DNA of 23,324 nucleotides from IMG/VR virus record IMGVR_UViG_3300021960_009982, positions 1-23,324 of that record; one strand, written 5' to 3'. The notes under the pieces are model-generated. The model saw nothing but the letters and a program-made list of their open reading frames with translations, was not told the DNA's origin and made no database searches. Made by a program: the position numbers and the translations under genes. Below, piece after piece: positions 7,140 through 15,267 of this stretch (position 1 is the stretch's first letter; the number at the start of each line of letters is the position of its first letter). This DNA is from a virus.

Positions 7140-8283
7140 AGGAAAAAGAATTGTTAAGCCAAAAAAGGCTAGAGCTGGATCTAGAAGCTATGATGAAAAG
7201 TATCTAGGAACTGAACCAATGCCCACGGGAGATCCTGAAAAGGATATTCTCGAAATGAAGAGAGCTGGGAATTGGTACAACTACATGTACAATTCTAAGG
7301 AGGGCGTGACTAAGTTTGTCTATCCATTCTTTGCTAAGGATAAGGCAACCCTCAAGCTTTTGAAGGCACTCCCTGAATGGAGGATTGGTATTACCTTTGC
7401 TGGTCTATGTCGTCTTAAGACTAATGGGTTTACCCTCAGGGAATCTAGTCAGGAATGGTTCGACAATCGTCTAAAGGAGATCAAAGCAGAAGGTGCTGCG
7501 GCTCTTAAAGAAAAAAGTAAGGAACAGGTTGTTGAATCTCGTAAGCCAGTCGTGACCATTCAGGATCGTACTAAGGCTATTATTGATGATCACATTTCTG
7601 AACTTGAAGGAGTGCTTGACGAGTACTACCTTTCAAACTACAAAATGGAATTCAGTTGCTATGATTGGCTAACCAAGAATTCTGTTAAGCCAGGTAATGT
7701 TGGTCCTATCATTCAATGGTATACACCAGTGCTTGAAGAGATCCGTGAACTGAATGAAGGTAAGGATGAACAACTCAATGAGGGTTATAGCAATCTTACT
7801 AAGAAACAGCAAAAGGATTACCTTAAGTGGCTAGAGACTCTAGTGTCTGATCTTAAGCGCTATGCTGATAATACTAAGAAGGTTCGCAAGGCTCGGGTTA
7901 AGAAGCCACCTTCAATCGAGAAGCAGATCAAAAGCCTTAAGTACCTAGATAAGTCCGATGAATATAAGTTGGCATCCATCAACCCAGCTGATATCATCGG
8001 TGCACAGGCACTATGGGTATTTGATACTTCTAATAGAGAATTGGCTGTGTATCGAGCAATCACACCAGGTCCTGGTCTCGTCATTAAAGGAACTACCATC
8101 ACTGAATGGAGTGAAGGTGCATCCACCAAAAAGAAACTACGTAAACCAGATGAGACTCTACAAGAGCTTCTCAAAGCTGGTAAGCGTCAACTTCCTAAGT
8201 TCATGGATGAACTAACCACTCGTGGAAGTAGGCCGAAAGATCGGATAAATAAGAATATGATACTACTACGGATCGAATCATGA
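7120..8283 (+). CDS. Conserved-looking phage protein of unknown function (387 aa)
   Basis: ATG 7120 (MALTALRGK) follows AAGGAGA; a TTG six bases upstream is less likely. The protein is Lys-rich. The N-terminal part (about 30-120) contains GDPEKDILEMKRAGNWYNYMY and PEWRIGITFAGLCRL; a long helical middle (about 125-270) has charged, coiled-coil-like stretches; a compact C-terminal domain (about 270-345) includes LWVFDTSNRELAVYRA and GTTITEWSEG. The overall style is that of T4-like phage proteins of unknown role. The stop overlaps the next start (ATGA). Confidence 0.7.
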   Translation: MALTALRGKRIVKPKKARAGSRSYDEKYLGTEPMPTGDPEKDILEMKRAGNWYNYMYNSKEGVTKFVYPFFAKDKATLKLLKALPEWRIGITFAGLCRLKTNGFTLRESSQEWFDNRLKEIKAEGAAALKEKSKEQVVESRKPVVTIQDRTKAIIDDHISELEGVLDEYYLSNYKMEFSCYDWLTKNSVKPGNVGPIIQWYTPVLEEIRELNEGKDEQLNEGYSNLTKKQQKDYLKWLETLVSDLKRYADNTKKVRKARVKKPPSIEKQIKSLKYLDKSDEYKLASINPADIIGAQALWVFDTSNRELAVYRAITPGPGLVIKGTTITEWSEGASTKKKLRKPDETLQELLKAGKRQLPKFMDELTTRGSRPKDRINKNMILLRIES

Positions 8284-8645
8284 CGGCAACTGCAGCTAAC
8301 AACGTCATCGAGTTTCCTTTGGATCGGGCGGGAGCAGTTCCGCCCCGTCCTCCGGAAGACATGATGAAGGATATGGCTGATCGTAGGCGTGCGTTTGTAG
8401 ACAAGATCGTTGAGGATATTGGCAATGAGGTATATGCAAAGATCTTATTTCATGGCTTCCCTGCCAAGACTCAACCATTCATAGCTAGATATTCTTATGT
8501 TCTGGAATCTCTAAGGTCATGTCTATATTGGACTATTGAAGAGGAACATCCTTTCTCTCATCATATCCAAGACATTATCAACCAGTTCCATGAAGACATT
8601 AGTGATCTATTCGAAGAAGAAGATAACCCTGATCCTACAGGTTAG
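8280..8645 (+). CDS. Small acidic phage protein of unknown function (121 aa)
   Basis: Starts in an ATGA overlap. The N-terminus contains NVIEFPLDRAGAVPPRPPED, a short NVIEFP opening of a kind seen on small proteins in myoviruses. The rest is helical, with an acidic tail (DISDLFEEEDNPDP). No enzymatic motif. Last gene of the P2 unit; promoter P3 lies in the 62 bases that follow. Confidence 0.65.
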   Translation: MTATAANNVIEFPLDRAGAVPPRPPEDMMKDMADRRRAFVDKIVEDIGNEVYAKILFHGFPAKTQPFIARYSYVLESLRSCLYWTIEEEHPFSHHIQDIINQFHEDISDLFEEEDNPDPTG

Positions 8646-8648
8646 CTG

Positions 8649-8677
8649 TTTACAATGATTTGATTCTATGATAGAAT
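8649..8677 (+). promoter_or_regulatory. Sigma70-type promoter with extended -10 (P3)
   Basis: TTTACA (8649-8654), 17-bp spacer, TAGAAT (8672-8677) preceded by TATGA. It precedes the RNase H gene (ATG 8708) and a nearly unbroken run of plus-strand genes to about 20.7 kb. Confidence 0.8.
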
Positions 8678-8707
8678 AATATCTATTGTGGAATAGAGTG
8701 AAGAAAA

Positions 8708-9580
8708 ATGATACTAGTTGATCTTAATCAGGTTATGATTAGCAACCTTATGGTTACTATCAATAGCCGTTATTTCGATGGCGATCTTAATGAAGATCTT
8801 ATTCGCCATCAAGTTCTTAATACAATCCGTTTCTACAGGACTAAGTTTTCTGATAAGTATGGAGAACTAGTTATCTGTTGTGACGATCGTCATTATTGGC
8901 GCAGGGATGTATTTCCTTACTATAAAGCTGGTCGTAGAAAAGACAGAGAAGCTTCTGATCTAGATTGGCATATGATCTTTGAAGTCCTTAAATCTATTAA
9001 GGATGAAATCAAAGACATATTTCCTTATAAGGTTATCCAGGTACATGGTGCTGAAGCTGATGATGTGATTGGTACCTTATGTCATCAGTATGGACATCTA
9101 GGTATCAATGGTAATAACCCAGAACCAATTCTGGTACTCTCATCTGATAAAGACTTCGTACAACTACAGAAGTATGCAAATGTAGATCAATATAGTCCAA
9201 TTCAAAAGAAGTTCGTAAGGTGCAGTAATCCTGCTAGATATATCCATGAGCATATTATCAAAGGTGATCGTGGAGATGGTGTACCTAACTTCTTATCTGA
9301 TGATGATACCTTTGTTGCCAGTAAAAGACAAAAACCGATCTCATCAAAAAAGATCGATAATTGGAATGGTATGAATCCATCTGAGTTTTGCGATGAACGT
9401 ATGCTTAGGAACTACAAGCGCAATCAACAGCTTGTTGACTTGGATTTTATTCCAAAGGAACTACAACAAAATATTCTAGATGAATATGAAAACTATGATG
9501 TGAATGACAGAAGCAAACTGTTTAATTATTTCATTGCAAAGAAGTTACGTAATTTAATGGATTCAATACAGGAGTTCTAA
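8708..9580 (+). CDS. rnh: T4 RNase H-type 5'-3' flap exonuclease
   Basis: Protein of 290 residues, close to T4 RNase H (305). It carries the acidic metal-binding set of the FEN-1/5'-nuclease family: Asp5 (ILVDLNQ), Asp59-Asp60 (CCDDR) followed by YKAGR (72-76), Glu116/Asp118/Asp119 (AEADDVIG), Asp147/Asp149 (SSDKDF) and the helix-hairpin start GDRGDGVPN (186-194). In T4 this enzyme removes RNA primers and flaps from Okazaki fragments and is one of the phage replication proteins. First gene behind promoter P3, with AGTGAAG as ribosome-binding site. All key acids appear intact, so it is likely active. Confidence 0.92.
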   Translation: MILVDLNQVMISNLMVTINSRYFDGDLNEDLIRHQVLNTIRFYRTKFSDKYGELVICCDDRHYWRRDVFPYYKAGRRKDREASDLDWHMIFEVLKSIKDEIKDIFPYKVIQVHGAEADDVIGTLCHQYGHLGINGNNPEPILVLSSDKDFVQLQKYANVDQYSPIQKKFVRCSNPARYIHEHIIKGDRGDGVPNFLSDDDTFVASKRQKPISSKKIDNWNGMNPSEFCDERMLRNYKRNQQLVDLDFIPKELQQNILDEYENYDVNDRSKLFNYFIAKKLRNLMDSIQEF

Positions 9581-10015
9581 ATGCAGAAATCGATTTCAGA
9601 AATCTTAGAGGAAGCGTCTAAGATTGATAAGCGATATGGAAGACTCAAGCATCTCCAAGAGAATAGCTCAGCCGCTCTAAAGGCAGTACTTGGATTTTGT
9701 TTTGACCCAAAGATCAAATGGCTATTGCCTGAAGGAGCTCCTCCGTACAAGGCAGCTGATACAGGTGAAGACCTACAGGGCGTACTCTATTCTGAGTATC
9801 GTAGGATGTGGATCTTTGTTGAGTCGGTAGAATACAAGGATCTTAGACAAATGAAAAGAGAGCAATTGTTTTCTCAATTCCTTGAAGGTCTAGATCCGGA
9901 TGATGCTAAGCTTATCATTTCAATTAAGGATGGGAAGATGCCGTATAAGGGTATCACTAAGCCTTTAGTTGCAGAAGCCTTTCCTAACCTTGCAAAGGAT
10001 TGGGATCCAGCATGA
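9581..10015 (+). CDS. Conserved T4-like phage protein (DUF6433-like)
   Basis: Protein of 144 residues beginning immediately after the RNase H stop, with GGAG as ribosome-binding site. The sequence SISEILEEASKI, then LKAVLGFCFDPKIKWLLPEG and PPYKAAD, then DDAKLIISIKDGKMPYKGIT, matches a small helical family (DUF6433, from memory) widespread in T4-like cyanophages and related myoviruses, usually beside replication genes. Function is unknown. Its place next to the RNase H gene suggests a replication- or DNA-linked role, but the sequence does not show one. Overlaps the next gene by ATGA. Confidence 0.75.
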   Translation: MQKSISEILEEASKIDKRYGRLKHLQENSSAALKAVLGFCFDPKIKWLLPEGAPPYKAADTGEDLQGVLYSEYRRMWIFVESVEYKDLRQMKREQLFSQFLEGLDPDDAKLIISIKDGKMPYKGITKPLVAEAFPNLAKDWDPA

Positions 10016-10611
10016 GTAAGGCTTTTATCATTGGCAATGGAACGTCTAGGAAAGATTTTGATCTAACCAAGATTACCAACGCACATGGTATAACTATTGG
10101 ATGTAATGCTGTTCATCGTGATCGTAGAACTTGGCCTGATTATCTAGTAGCTATTGATGATGGTATTATTACAGAGATTGAAGGCTCTGAGTTTCCAGCT
10201 ATCCGATGCTTGTTTCCGCCTGAAGACGAAAGGTGGGAACCAGCAGACTGTAATCCAGCACGGCCTAGATCAAATGCTGGAGTTAATGCTATGCTTGAAG
10301 CAATTAAGATGGGTTGCACCGATCTATGGTGTCTTGGTTTTGATTTCTTAATGGTTGGAACCGAAGGCTTGGATAATATGTTCAAGGGTACTAATAATTA
10401 TGGACCTGAGACAGCTACATCTTATGCTGATAGTATTCGAAGAGTAAAGTACTTAGAATACATTGCACGAAAGAATCCTGATGTAAACTTTTATTTTGTA
10501 TTTAAGTCAGGCTATCAGTATAAGGTTGTTAATCAACCAAATATTCGTGGATGTTTCTATGAAGATTTTGAGAAGTGGTTAGATAGTAATGCCTCACATA
10601 ACAACAACTGA
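10012..10611 (+). CDS. Rossmann-like phage protein, glycosyltransferase- or DUF115-like
   Basis: ATG 10012 overlaps the upstream stop (ATGA); a TTG at 10000 is less likely. The 199-residue product opens with a nucleotide-binding-type loop, FIIGNGTSR (5-13), then TIGCNAV and PDYLVAIDDGI, and later AGVNAMLEAIKMGCTDLWCLGFDF. GNGxS followed by a conserved CNA and DYLVAID recalls DUF115/MptE-like and sialyltransferase-like proteins found in phages and surface-glycan clusters. Substrate unknown. With the 2OG oxygenase next door, it could belong to a modification pathway. The 3' end overlaps the next gene by 23 bases. Confidence 0.55.
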   Translation: MSKAFIIGNGTSRKDFDLTKITNAHGITIGCNAVHRDRRTWPDYLVAIDDGIITEIEGSEFPAIRCLFPPEDERWEPADCNPARPRSNAGVNAMLEAIKMGCTDLWCLGFDFLMVGTEGLDNMFKGTNNYGPETATSYADSIRRVKYLEYIARKNPDVNFYFVFKSGYQYKVVNQPNIRGCFYEDFEKWLDSNASHNNN

Positions 10612-11203
10612 AATTAAAGCAAGATATGGAGTAGGAGCTCCATACCTAGAACAATGGTCTGCTATTACATGGTATGATGATGCCTTTACCGATGAAGAGT
10701 GCGATAAAGTTCTAGAACTATATAAAGATATTGAACGTAGAACTGCTGTTGTCGGTAAACAAGATGAAGCTGAAGTCAATGAATCAATGAGGAAGTCTGA
10801 CGTAAGTTGGATATATCCTAATCCAGATAATTTCTGGATGTATGATCTTATTGGCCACTATGCTCAAGAGGCAAACACATATCGTTGGCGTATGGACATT
10901 GGTGGATTCCAAGAGCCTTTACAGTTTTCTCATTACGGTCCTAATGGTGGTCACTATGGCTGGCATTTGGATATTGGCCAGATGAAACCTTCCCTTAGGA
11001 AGCTATCATTCTCTTTGATTTTACAGAATGCAGATAAAGGTGGAGAGTTAGCGTTTTTGACTAGTGAAAATGAAACTAGGCTTAATCTAAAACGTGGTAC
11101 TATTGTATTCTTCCCATCTTATATTCTGCATAAAGTTTATCCAGTAACAGCTGGTGATAGGTTTAGTATTGTGGGATGGCTAGGTGGTGAACACTATCGA
11201 TGA
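10589..11203 (+). CDS. 2-oxoglutarate/Fe(II)-dependent oxygenase (PKHD-type)
   Basis: Protein of 204 residues with a complete facial triad: H126-x-D128 in HYGWHLDIG, H181 in YILHKVYPV, and R191 in DRFSIVGW for the 2-oxoglutarate carboxylate. The spacing and surrounding strands (KLSFSLILQN, GGELAFL, GTIVFFPSY) match the prolyl-4-hydroxylase/PKHD group. These enzymes hydroxylate an amino-acid side chain, nucleobase or small molecule while turning 2-oxoglutarate into succinate. They are frequent in T4-like phages and their targets are mostly unknown. It overlaps both neighbours, so it is co-expressed with the Rossmann-like protein and the following conserved phage protein. Confidence 0.88.
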   Translation: MPHITTTEIKARYGVGAPYLEQWSAITWYDDAFTDEECDKVLELYKDIERRTAVVGKQDEAEVNESMRKSDVSWIYPNPDNFWMYDLIGHYAQEANTYRWRMDIGGFQEPLQFSHYGPNGGHYGWHLDIGQMKPSLRKLSFSLILQNADKGGELAFLTSENETRLNLKRGTIVFFPSYILHKVYPVTAGDRFSIVGWLGGEHYR

Positions 11204-11766
11204 ATATATTTGTAGTAGATAATGATCCAAAGATTGCAGCGCAATCTCTATGTGACAAACACATTGTGAAGATGGTTACTGAATCAGCACAAATGCTGTC
11301 AACTGTTCATAGGTTACTTGATGGTATTGAATATAAGAAGCCATCAAAGTCAGGTAAGCGTCTAATCAAAGCATGGAAACTGAATGACCATAGAGAATCA
11401 TTACTCATGGGTGCAGTGCATATGCATCATCCATGTACAGTATGGTCTATGGAATCTTCAGGTAATTATGTTTGGCATTATCTACATTATGTGGCTCTAG
11501 CTGAAGAATATACATATCGTTATGGAAAGGAACATGGATCATTTGTTAATGGTGAAAAGTTTCCAAAGATTGGAAATACTTTAGCAACACCACCAAAGAA
11601 TATGCCAAACGGTCCACGTACTGATTTTGCAATTGCAATGTCTAAATATCCAGAATGTATAATCAAAGAGGATCCTATTACTTCTTATAGGAATTACTAT
11701 CATGTTGCAAAAAAAGACTTTGCAGTATGGACTCGAAGGGAAGCTCCAGAATGGTACTCTATATAA
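11200..11766 (+). CDS. Conserved phage protein, putative pyrimidine-dimer-glycosylase-like family
   Basis: Protein of 188 residues. The pattern DKHIVKMVTESAQMLSTVHR near the N-terminus, HPCTVWSMESSGNYVWHYLH in the middle and YRNYYHVAKKDFAVWTRREAPEW at the end belongs to a family recurrent in T4-like phages and some bacteria. It is often annotated loosely as related to pyrimidine dimer DNA glycosylase because of the HPCxxWxRxSxxNYxW core, but no activity is known to me. The start overlaps the oxygenase stop by ATGA. Its stop codon lies within a TATAAATA element that may serve the next gene. Confidence 0.7.
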   Translation: MNIFVVDNDPKIAAQSLCDKHIVKMVTESAQMLSTVHRLLDGIEYKKPSKSGKRLIKAWKLNDHRESLLMGAVHMHHPCTVWSMESSGNYVWHYLHYVALAEEYTYRYGKEHGSFVNGEKFPKIGNTLATPPKNMPNGPRTDFAIAMSKYPECIIKEDPITSYRNYYHVAKKDFAVWTRREAPEWYSI

Positions 11767-11769
11767 ATA
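11762..11769 (+). promoter_or_regulatory. T4-like late promoter element TATAAATA
   Basis: A perfect TATAAATA, the T4 late -10 consensus, overlaps the preceding stop codon. With initiation a few bases downstream, a short leader would carry the GGAAG site and ATG 11788. The motif is short and AT-rich, so the match could be chance. Confidence 0.45.
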
Positions 11770-11787
11770 AATTTGATGGAAGCAATC

Positions 11788-12102
11788 ATGCCAACATATA
11801 CATTTGAGAATACAAAAACTGGCGAGGTGTGGGATGACCTAATGTCCTACTCCGAAAAAGTCAGTTTTCTTGAAGAACACCCGCATATTAAATCCATCAT
11901 CACTCAAGTCAACATTGTTACCGGCGAGAAGATGCAATTCAAAAACTCTTCTGGTTGGAACACTCACCTAGATCGTATTGCCGCTGCAAATCCTAACTCT
12001 GCTCTTGCAGAAGAGCGTGGAGGAAAAGACGTGCGCACCGTCAAGACTAGACAAGCTGTAGAGAAATGGAGGAAGAAGCGAGCGGCCGATCCAAACAAGT
12101 AA
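11788..12102 (+). CDS. FmdB-like conserved phage protein (104 aa)
   Basis: ATG 11788 (MPTYTFENTKTGEVW) follows GGAAG at a good distance; ATG 11776 and TTG 11773 are alternatives. The start resembles the FmdB zinc-ribbon N-terminus (MPxYxFxCxxCG), but the Cys pairs are missing, so no zinc site is expected. The rest, HPHIKSIITQVNIVTGEK, SGWNTHLDRIAAANPNSALAEE and VKTRQAVEKWRKKR, follows a pattern I recall from small T4-like cyanophage proteins of unknown role. The very basic C-terminal helix suggests nucleic-acid or protein contact. A late-type promoter element lies just upstream. Confidence 0.65.
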   Translation: MPTYTFENTKTGEVWDDLMSYSEKVSFLEEHPHIKSIITQVNIVTGEKMQFKNSSGWNTHLDRIAAANPNSALAEERGGKDVRTVKTRQAVEKWRKKRAADPNK

Positions 12103-12112
12103 GGAAAGCTCC

Positions 12113-12886
12113 ATGTCGAGAGGTTATAGCGCCGAACAATTTTTTGAAGAAGAACACTTAGATTATAACCTACCTCACAATATTTTCAAAGACAGAGTTA
12201 AAGGAAAAAAGAAGCAGAAACCAAATCTATCGCTCAAGATTAAAGATATAGAACCAAGAACTAATACTCAACAACTAGTTTTTGACTCCTATTATTCTGG
12301 TCAAAACATGCTGCTTCATGGAATGGCAGGTACTGGCAAAACCTTCGTATCCACTTATCTTGCTCTTAATGATATTCTCTCCAAACAAACCGATAAAGAA
12401 AAGCTAGTCATTCTTAGATCGGTAGTACCAACTAGGGACATGGGATTCCTCCCCGGAAATCAAGCAGAAAAACAAAAGGTTTATGAAGCTCCATATAGCG
12501 CTATATGTTCAGAGCTTTTTGGTAGAGGAGACGCTTACCAGATCTTGAAGTCAAGAGATCTGATAGAGTTTACCTCTACTTCTTTTATCAGGGGCATAAC
12601 AATTAACAATGCAATTGTCATAGTTGATGAATGCCAAAACATGACATTCCATGAATTGGATTCAGTCATTACTAGGATGGGAGAAAATGTTCAGCTCATT
12701 TTCTCTGGAGACTTTAGACAAAGCGACTTTAAGTGGAAAGACGAAAGAGATGGAATTCTTAATTTCATCAAGATCATAAACAATATGGACTTCTTTGATT
12801 CAATAGAGTTCTATGCTAACGATATCGTAAGAAGCCCAATGGTCAAACAATATATAATTGAAAGAGCCAATCACGGACTAATGTAA
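12113..12886 (+). CDS. phoH: PhoH-like P-loop ATPase
   Basis: Protein of 257 residues. Walker A is GMAGTGKT (70-77), the second conserved block RSVVPTRDMGFLPG (102-115) and Walker B IVDECQNMT (170-178), followed by SGDFRQ (198-203); together these define the PhoH/superfamily 1-like ATPase. PhoH genes are widespread in marine and other myoviruses. The role is unsettled: RNA-related ATPase or helicase and a phosphate-stress link have been proposed. About 48 residues precede the NTQQ segment, with a basic patch KGKKKQKP. Start ATG 12113 has AAGGAAA upstream. Confidence 0.92.
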   Translation: MSRGYSAEQFFEEEHLDYNLPHNIFKDRVKGKKKQKPNLSLKIKDIEPRTNTQQLVFDSYYSGQNMLLHGMAGTGKTFVSTYLALNDILSKQTDKEKLVILRSVVPTRDMGFLPGNQAEKQKVYEAPYSAICSELFGRGDAYQILKSRDLIEFTSTSFIRGITINNAIVIVDECQNMTFHELDSVITRMGENVQLIFSGDFRQSDFKWKDERDGILNFIKIINNMDFFDSIEFYANDIVRSPMVKQYIIERANHGLM

Positions 12887-12887
12887 C

Positions 12888-13571
12888 ATGAAATTTTATT
12901 ATGCTCCCCGCGGGGATTTCGATTTAGACTTTGCTAGAGATATTTGCACTCCTTGTAGGAATAATAATCCACCTTGGTATAAGGACATGGGTTTCTTCCT
13001 ACAAGGAGCTAAGTCTGTAAAAGATTATTGGTCTAAACTAAGTCAACCAAATAAGTTACAAGCTGAAGCATTCACAACAATTAAAGCATGCCCAGGCTTT
13101 AGAGATTTATTTGCAAACAGTTTTATTATCAAGTTTCCTTGTGACCTTCTCTTAGAGACCAAAGAGGATGGAGGTTTCACTTGGAAGATTCCAAGCTCTG
13201 ATGAAATTCTAAAAATTATGAATCACAATTCAGAGCAGATGGTCAGTCCAGTTACTGATAAATACTTAGTATTCAAGTTTGAATTACCTTACCTCATGGC
13301 TGGTAAAGGTAACACTCTTGTTTTCATGGATCCAATTTACTGGAAAGAACAACCATATAAGGTAGTACCTGGTGTGGTTAAACTCCATGATGTCAATAGA
13401 GGTTTAGGCTTTAGTGTGCTAATCTTTATTGAGAAAAAAGATTCGGTGTATCACTTCAAAAAGGGCGAACCAATGGCATTGTTGTATATGCCAGAAAAGA
13501 CTCAAATGGTTCAGAAAAAACTTAGGACTTTTGTCAAAAAAGAGTTCATTTTAGAATATGGAAAAAAATAA
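12888..13571 (+). CDS. Phage protein of unknown function (227 aa)
   Basis: Starts one base after the PhoH stop. The product has a Cys/His-poor fold with IKACPGFRDLFANSFIIKFPCDL (residues 65-87), then YLVFKFELPYLMAGKGN and VVPGVVKLHDVNRGLGFSVLIFIEK, ending in KKEFILEYGKK. The CPGF...NSFIIKFPCD stretch resembles a small family (possibly DUF6065-like) seen in some myoviruses and biosynthetic clusters; this is recall and untested. It reads like a double-stranded beta-helix or other all-beta fold. The stop overlaps the next start (TAATG). Function not assignable. Confidence 0.65.
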   Translation: MKFYYAPRGDFDLDFARDICTPCRNNNPPWYKDMGFFLQGAKSVKDYWSKLSQPNKLQAEAFTTIKACPGFRDLFANSFIIKFPCDLLLETKEDGGFTWKIPSSDEILKIMNHNSEQMVSPVTDKYLVFKFELPYLMAGKGNTLVFMDPIYWKEQPYKVVPGVVKLHDVNRGLGFSVLIFIEKKDSVYHFKKGEPMALLYMPEKTQMVQKKLRTFVKKEFILEYGKK

Positions 13572-14245
13572 TGTTCATGCATTTACAAGGCTATGACTCA
13601 ATTAAGCTTAACGTGATTGAAGGTGTTGATGGAGGTCCAAGACTTTATGAAACGCCGGATGGTTATCAATATCCATCTATCACTTCAGTACTTTCTATTC
13701 TAAGCGAAGATTCAATTCGCAAATGGAAGGAAAGAGTTGGAGAAGAAGAGGCAGCCAAGATTGGTCGTAAGGCTGCTACTCGTGGAACAAAGATTCATAA
13801 TATGTGCGAAGCATATATTAACAATGATAGATATGAGTCAACGGATATTACACCTCTTGATACTGAAATGTTTGGACAGCTTAAGTCAGTCTTAGATGCT
13901 TATGTTACAGATGTGTTTGCACAAGAAACTACTCTCTATTCTGATGAGTTACAAACAGCAGGAAGATGCGATTTAGTTGCTAAGTTCCTTGGCACTCCTG
14001 CAATTATTGATTTCAAGACAAGCTCAAAAGAAAAGAAAGAGCAATGGATTCAAAGTTATTTTCAACAGACAACTGCCTATTCTCTCATGTTTGAAGAGAT
14101 GTATAATCAAAAGATTGATAAAGTGGTAGTCATTATTGCAGTAGAAGAAACAGGTAAACCACAAGTGTTTGTTCGAAAGAAAGATAAATATATTGAAGCA
14201 TTGAAAAACACTAGACAATTATATAGAGATAAGTACAATAGATAA
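13571..14245 (+). CDS. RecB/Cas4-like PD-(D/E)XK nuclease
   Basis: Protein of 224 residues with the PDDEXK_1 pattern in order: RGTKIHNMCEAY (71-82, His76 and Glu80), AGRCDLVA (130-137, Asp134), IIDFKTSSKEK (145-155, Asp147 and Lys149), and QSYFQQTTAY (161-170, the Gln-Tyr motif after the catalytic core). This arrangement is typical of phage exonucleases related to RecB, Cas4 and mitochondrial MGME1, which degrade single-stranded ends or host DNA. No Cys set for a Fe-S cluster is visible, so it is not a true Cas4. TAATG overlaps join it to both neighbours. ATG 13577 is an alternative start. Confidence 0.88.
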   Translation: MFMHLQGYDSIKLNVIEGVDGGPRLYETPDGYQYPSITSVLSILSEDSIRKWKERVGEEEAAKIGRKAATRGTKIHNMCEAYINNDRYESTDITPLDTEMFGQLKSVLDAYVTDVFAQETTLYSDELQTAGRCDLVAKFLGTPAIIDFKTSSKEKKEQWIQSYFQQTTAYSLMFEEMYNQKIDKVVVIIAVEETGKPQVFVRKKDKYIEALKNTRQLYRDKYNR

Positions 14246-15264
14246 TGGCACTAAAGTATGTAATTCCACCAAGCTCAATCTATCGCGACGATTATCATCC
14301 ACTCATAGATTACTTTACTGGCAGATTTTTAGATAGATCTAAACAGGCAAAGCTTGGATTCCAGTATCACGTAAGAGATCCATTGCCAACTAGTATGCCA
14401 GCTAATCCTGGCGACTTTGATTTTTGTATGGATGAAAGAGCTAAACAAATTGAGTTAGCTCAAAAAGAAGCGGGTAAGCCTCTTGCTCTTTTATGGTCTG
14501 GTGGCTGGGATTCCACTTCAATTGCTGTTGCTCTAATGAAAGCCGGTTTGAAGTTTAAAGTTATCTATACTGAATCTTCAATGATGGAGAATCCTAATTT
14601 CTATAAGGATATCTTGTTAAATAATTCTTCCATAGAAATGGAACAAGTAAAGCATCCGCTAAGATGGCTTCATTTTGATGGACCAGACTATGTGATTGTC
14701 ACTGGCGAATGCGGTGCTCAAATGATGGGTACCATCTCATTCAGAAAAATCTTAGTAGGCATGAATAAGTCATTTCATAATATTAGTGAAGGTGTAGATG
14801 AATCCTTTACTGAGTTTATGTCAAACCCAGAGCCTTTATATAAGTGGCCAGATTATTATAAGAATCCAGTCAAACATGTTTTAGATTATTATCCTGGCAC
14901 GCTTAAAACTAATTATGATGCTATGTGGTGGGTTACCTTTGTCTTTAAGTGGCAGGTAGTTCAGTATAGAATGGAACTATTTTCTGGTAAGATCCAGCCA
15001 GATATGCATCATTACTTTTTATGTCCATTGTTTGAAGCATGGTCTATGAATAATGATGCTACAGTTAAATGCCCAGAATATAAATGGGAAAACTATAAGC
15101 TTCCAATGAAAGATTATATATTTAAGTTTCAAGGAAACGAAGATGTTTATGAACTTCAAAAATATGCTTCAATGCAGTTGGCTCAACCGGAAATTCGATA
15201 CGGAGTATATCAAAACAGATATATTTACTTGGATGAAAATAATCAATTTCAGTTAGGACATTAG
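14245..15264 (+). CDS. Asparagine-synthetase-like PP-loop protein, paralogue 1
   Basis: Protein of 339 residues, first of four related proteins. The ATP pyrophosphatase loop is intact: LLWSGGWDSTS (82-92). It is followed by YTESSMMENPNFY (108-120), a block shared with paralogues 2 and 3. The second conserved block, TGECGAQMMG (153-162), corresponds to the AsnB SGEGADELFGG motif, but the Asp is replaced by Ala. MWWVTFVFKWQVVQYR (227-242) and the C-terminal MKDYIFKFQGNED are common to the set. AsnB-type domains adenylate a carboxylate for amide formation; no glutaminase (Cys2) domain is present, so ammonia or another amine would be the nucleophile. The start forms TAATG with the nuclease gene. 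Confidence 0.82.
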   Translation: MALKYVIPPSSIYRDDYHPLIDYFTGRFLDRSKQAKLGFQYHVRDPLPTSMPANPGDFDFCMDERAKQIELAQKEAGKPLALLWSGGWDSTSIAVALMKAGLKFKVIYTESSMMENPNFYKDILLNNSSIEMEQVKHPLRWLHFDGPDYVIVTGECGAQMMGTISFRKILVGMNKSFHNISEGVDESFTEFMSNPEPLYKWPDYYKNPVKHVLDYYPGTLKTNYDAMWWVTFVFKWQVVQYRMELFSGKIQPDMHHYFLCPLFEAWSMNNDATVKCPEYKWENYKLPMKDYIFKFQGNEDVYELQKYASMQLAQPEIRYGVYQNRYIYLDENNQFQLGH

Positions 15265-15267
15265 TGT

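Noticed and set aside
8242-8249. GATAAATA before the gene at 8280 as a late promoter
   Set aside because: One mismatch at the first base of the octamer and inside the end of the upstream gene; too weak to list.
13571-14245. PD-(D/E)XK protein as a CRISPR Cas4
   Set aside because: No Fe-S Cys residues, no CRISPR array or other cas genes in the window; a phage RecB-like nuclease fits better.
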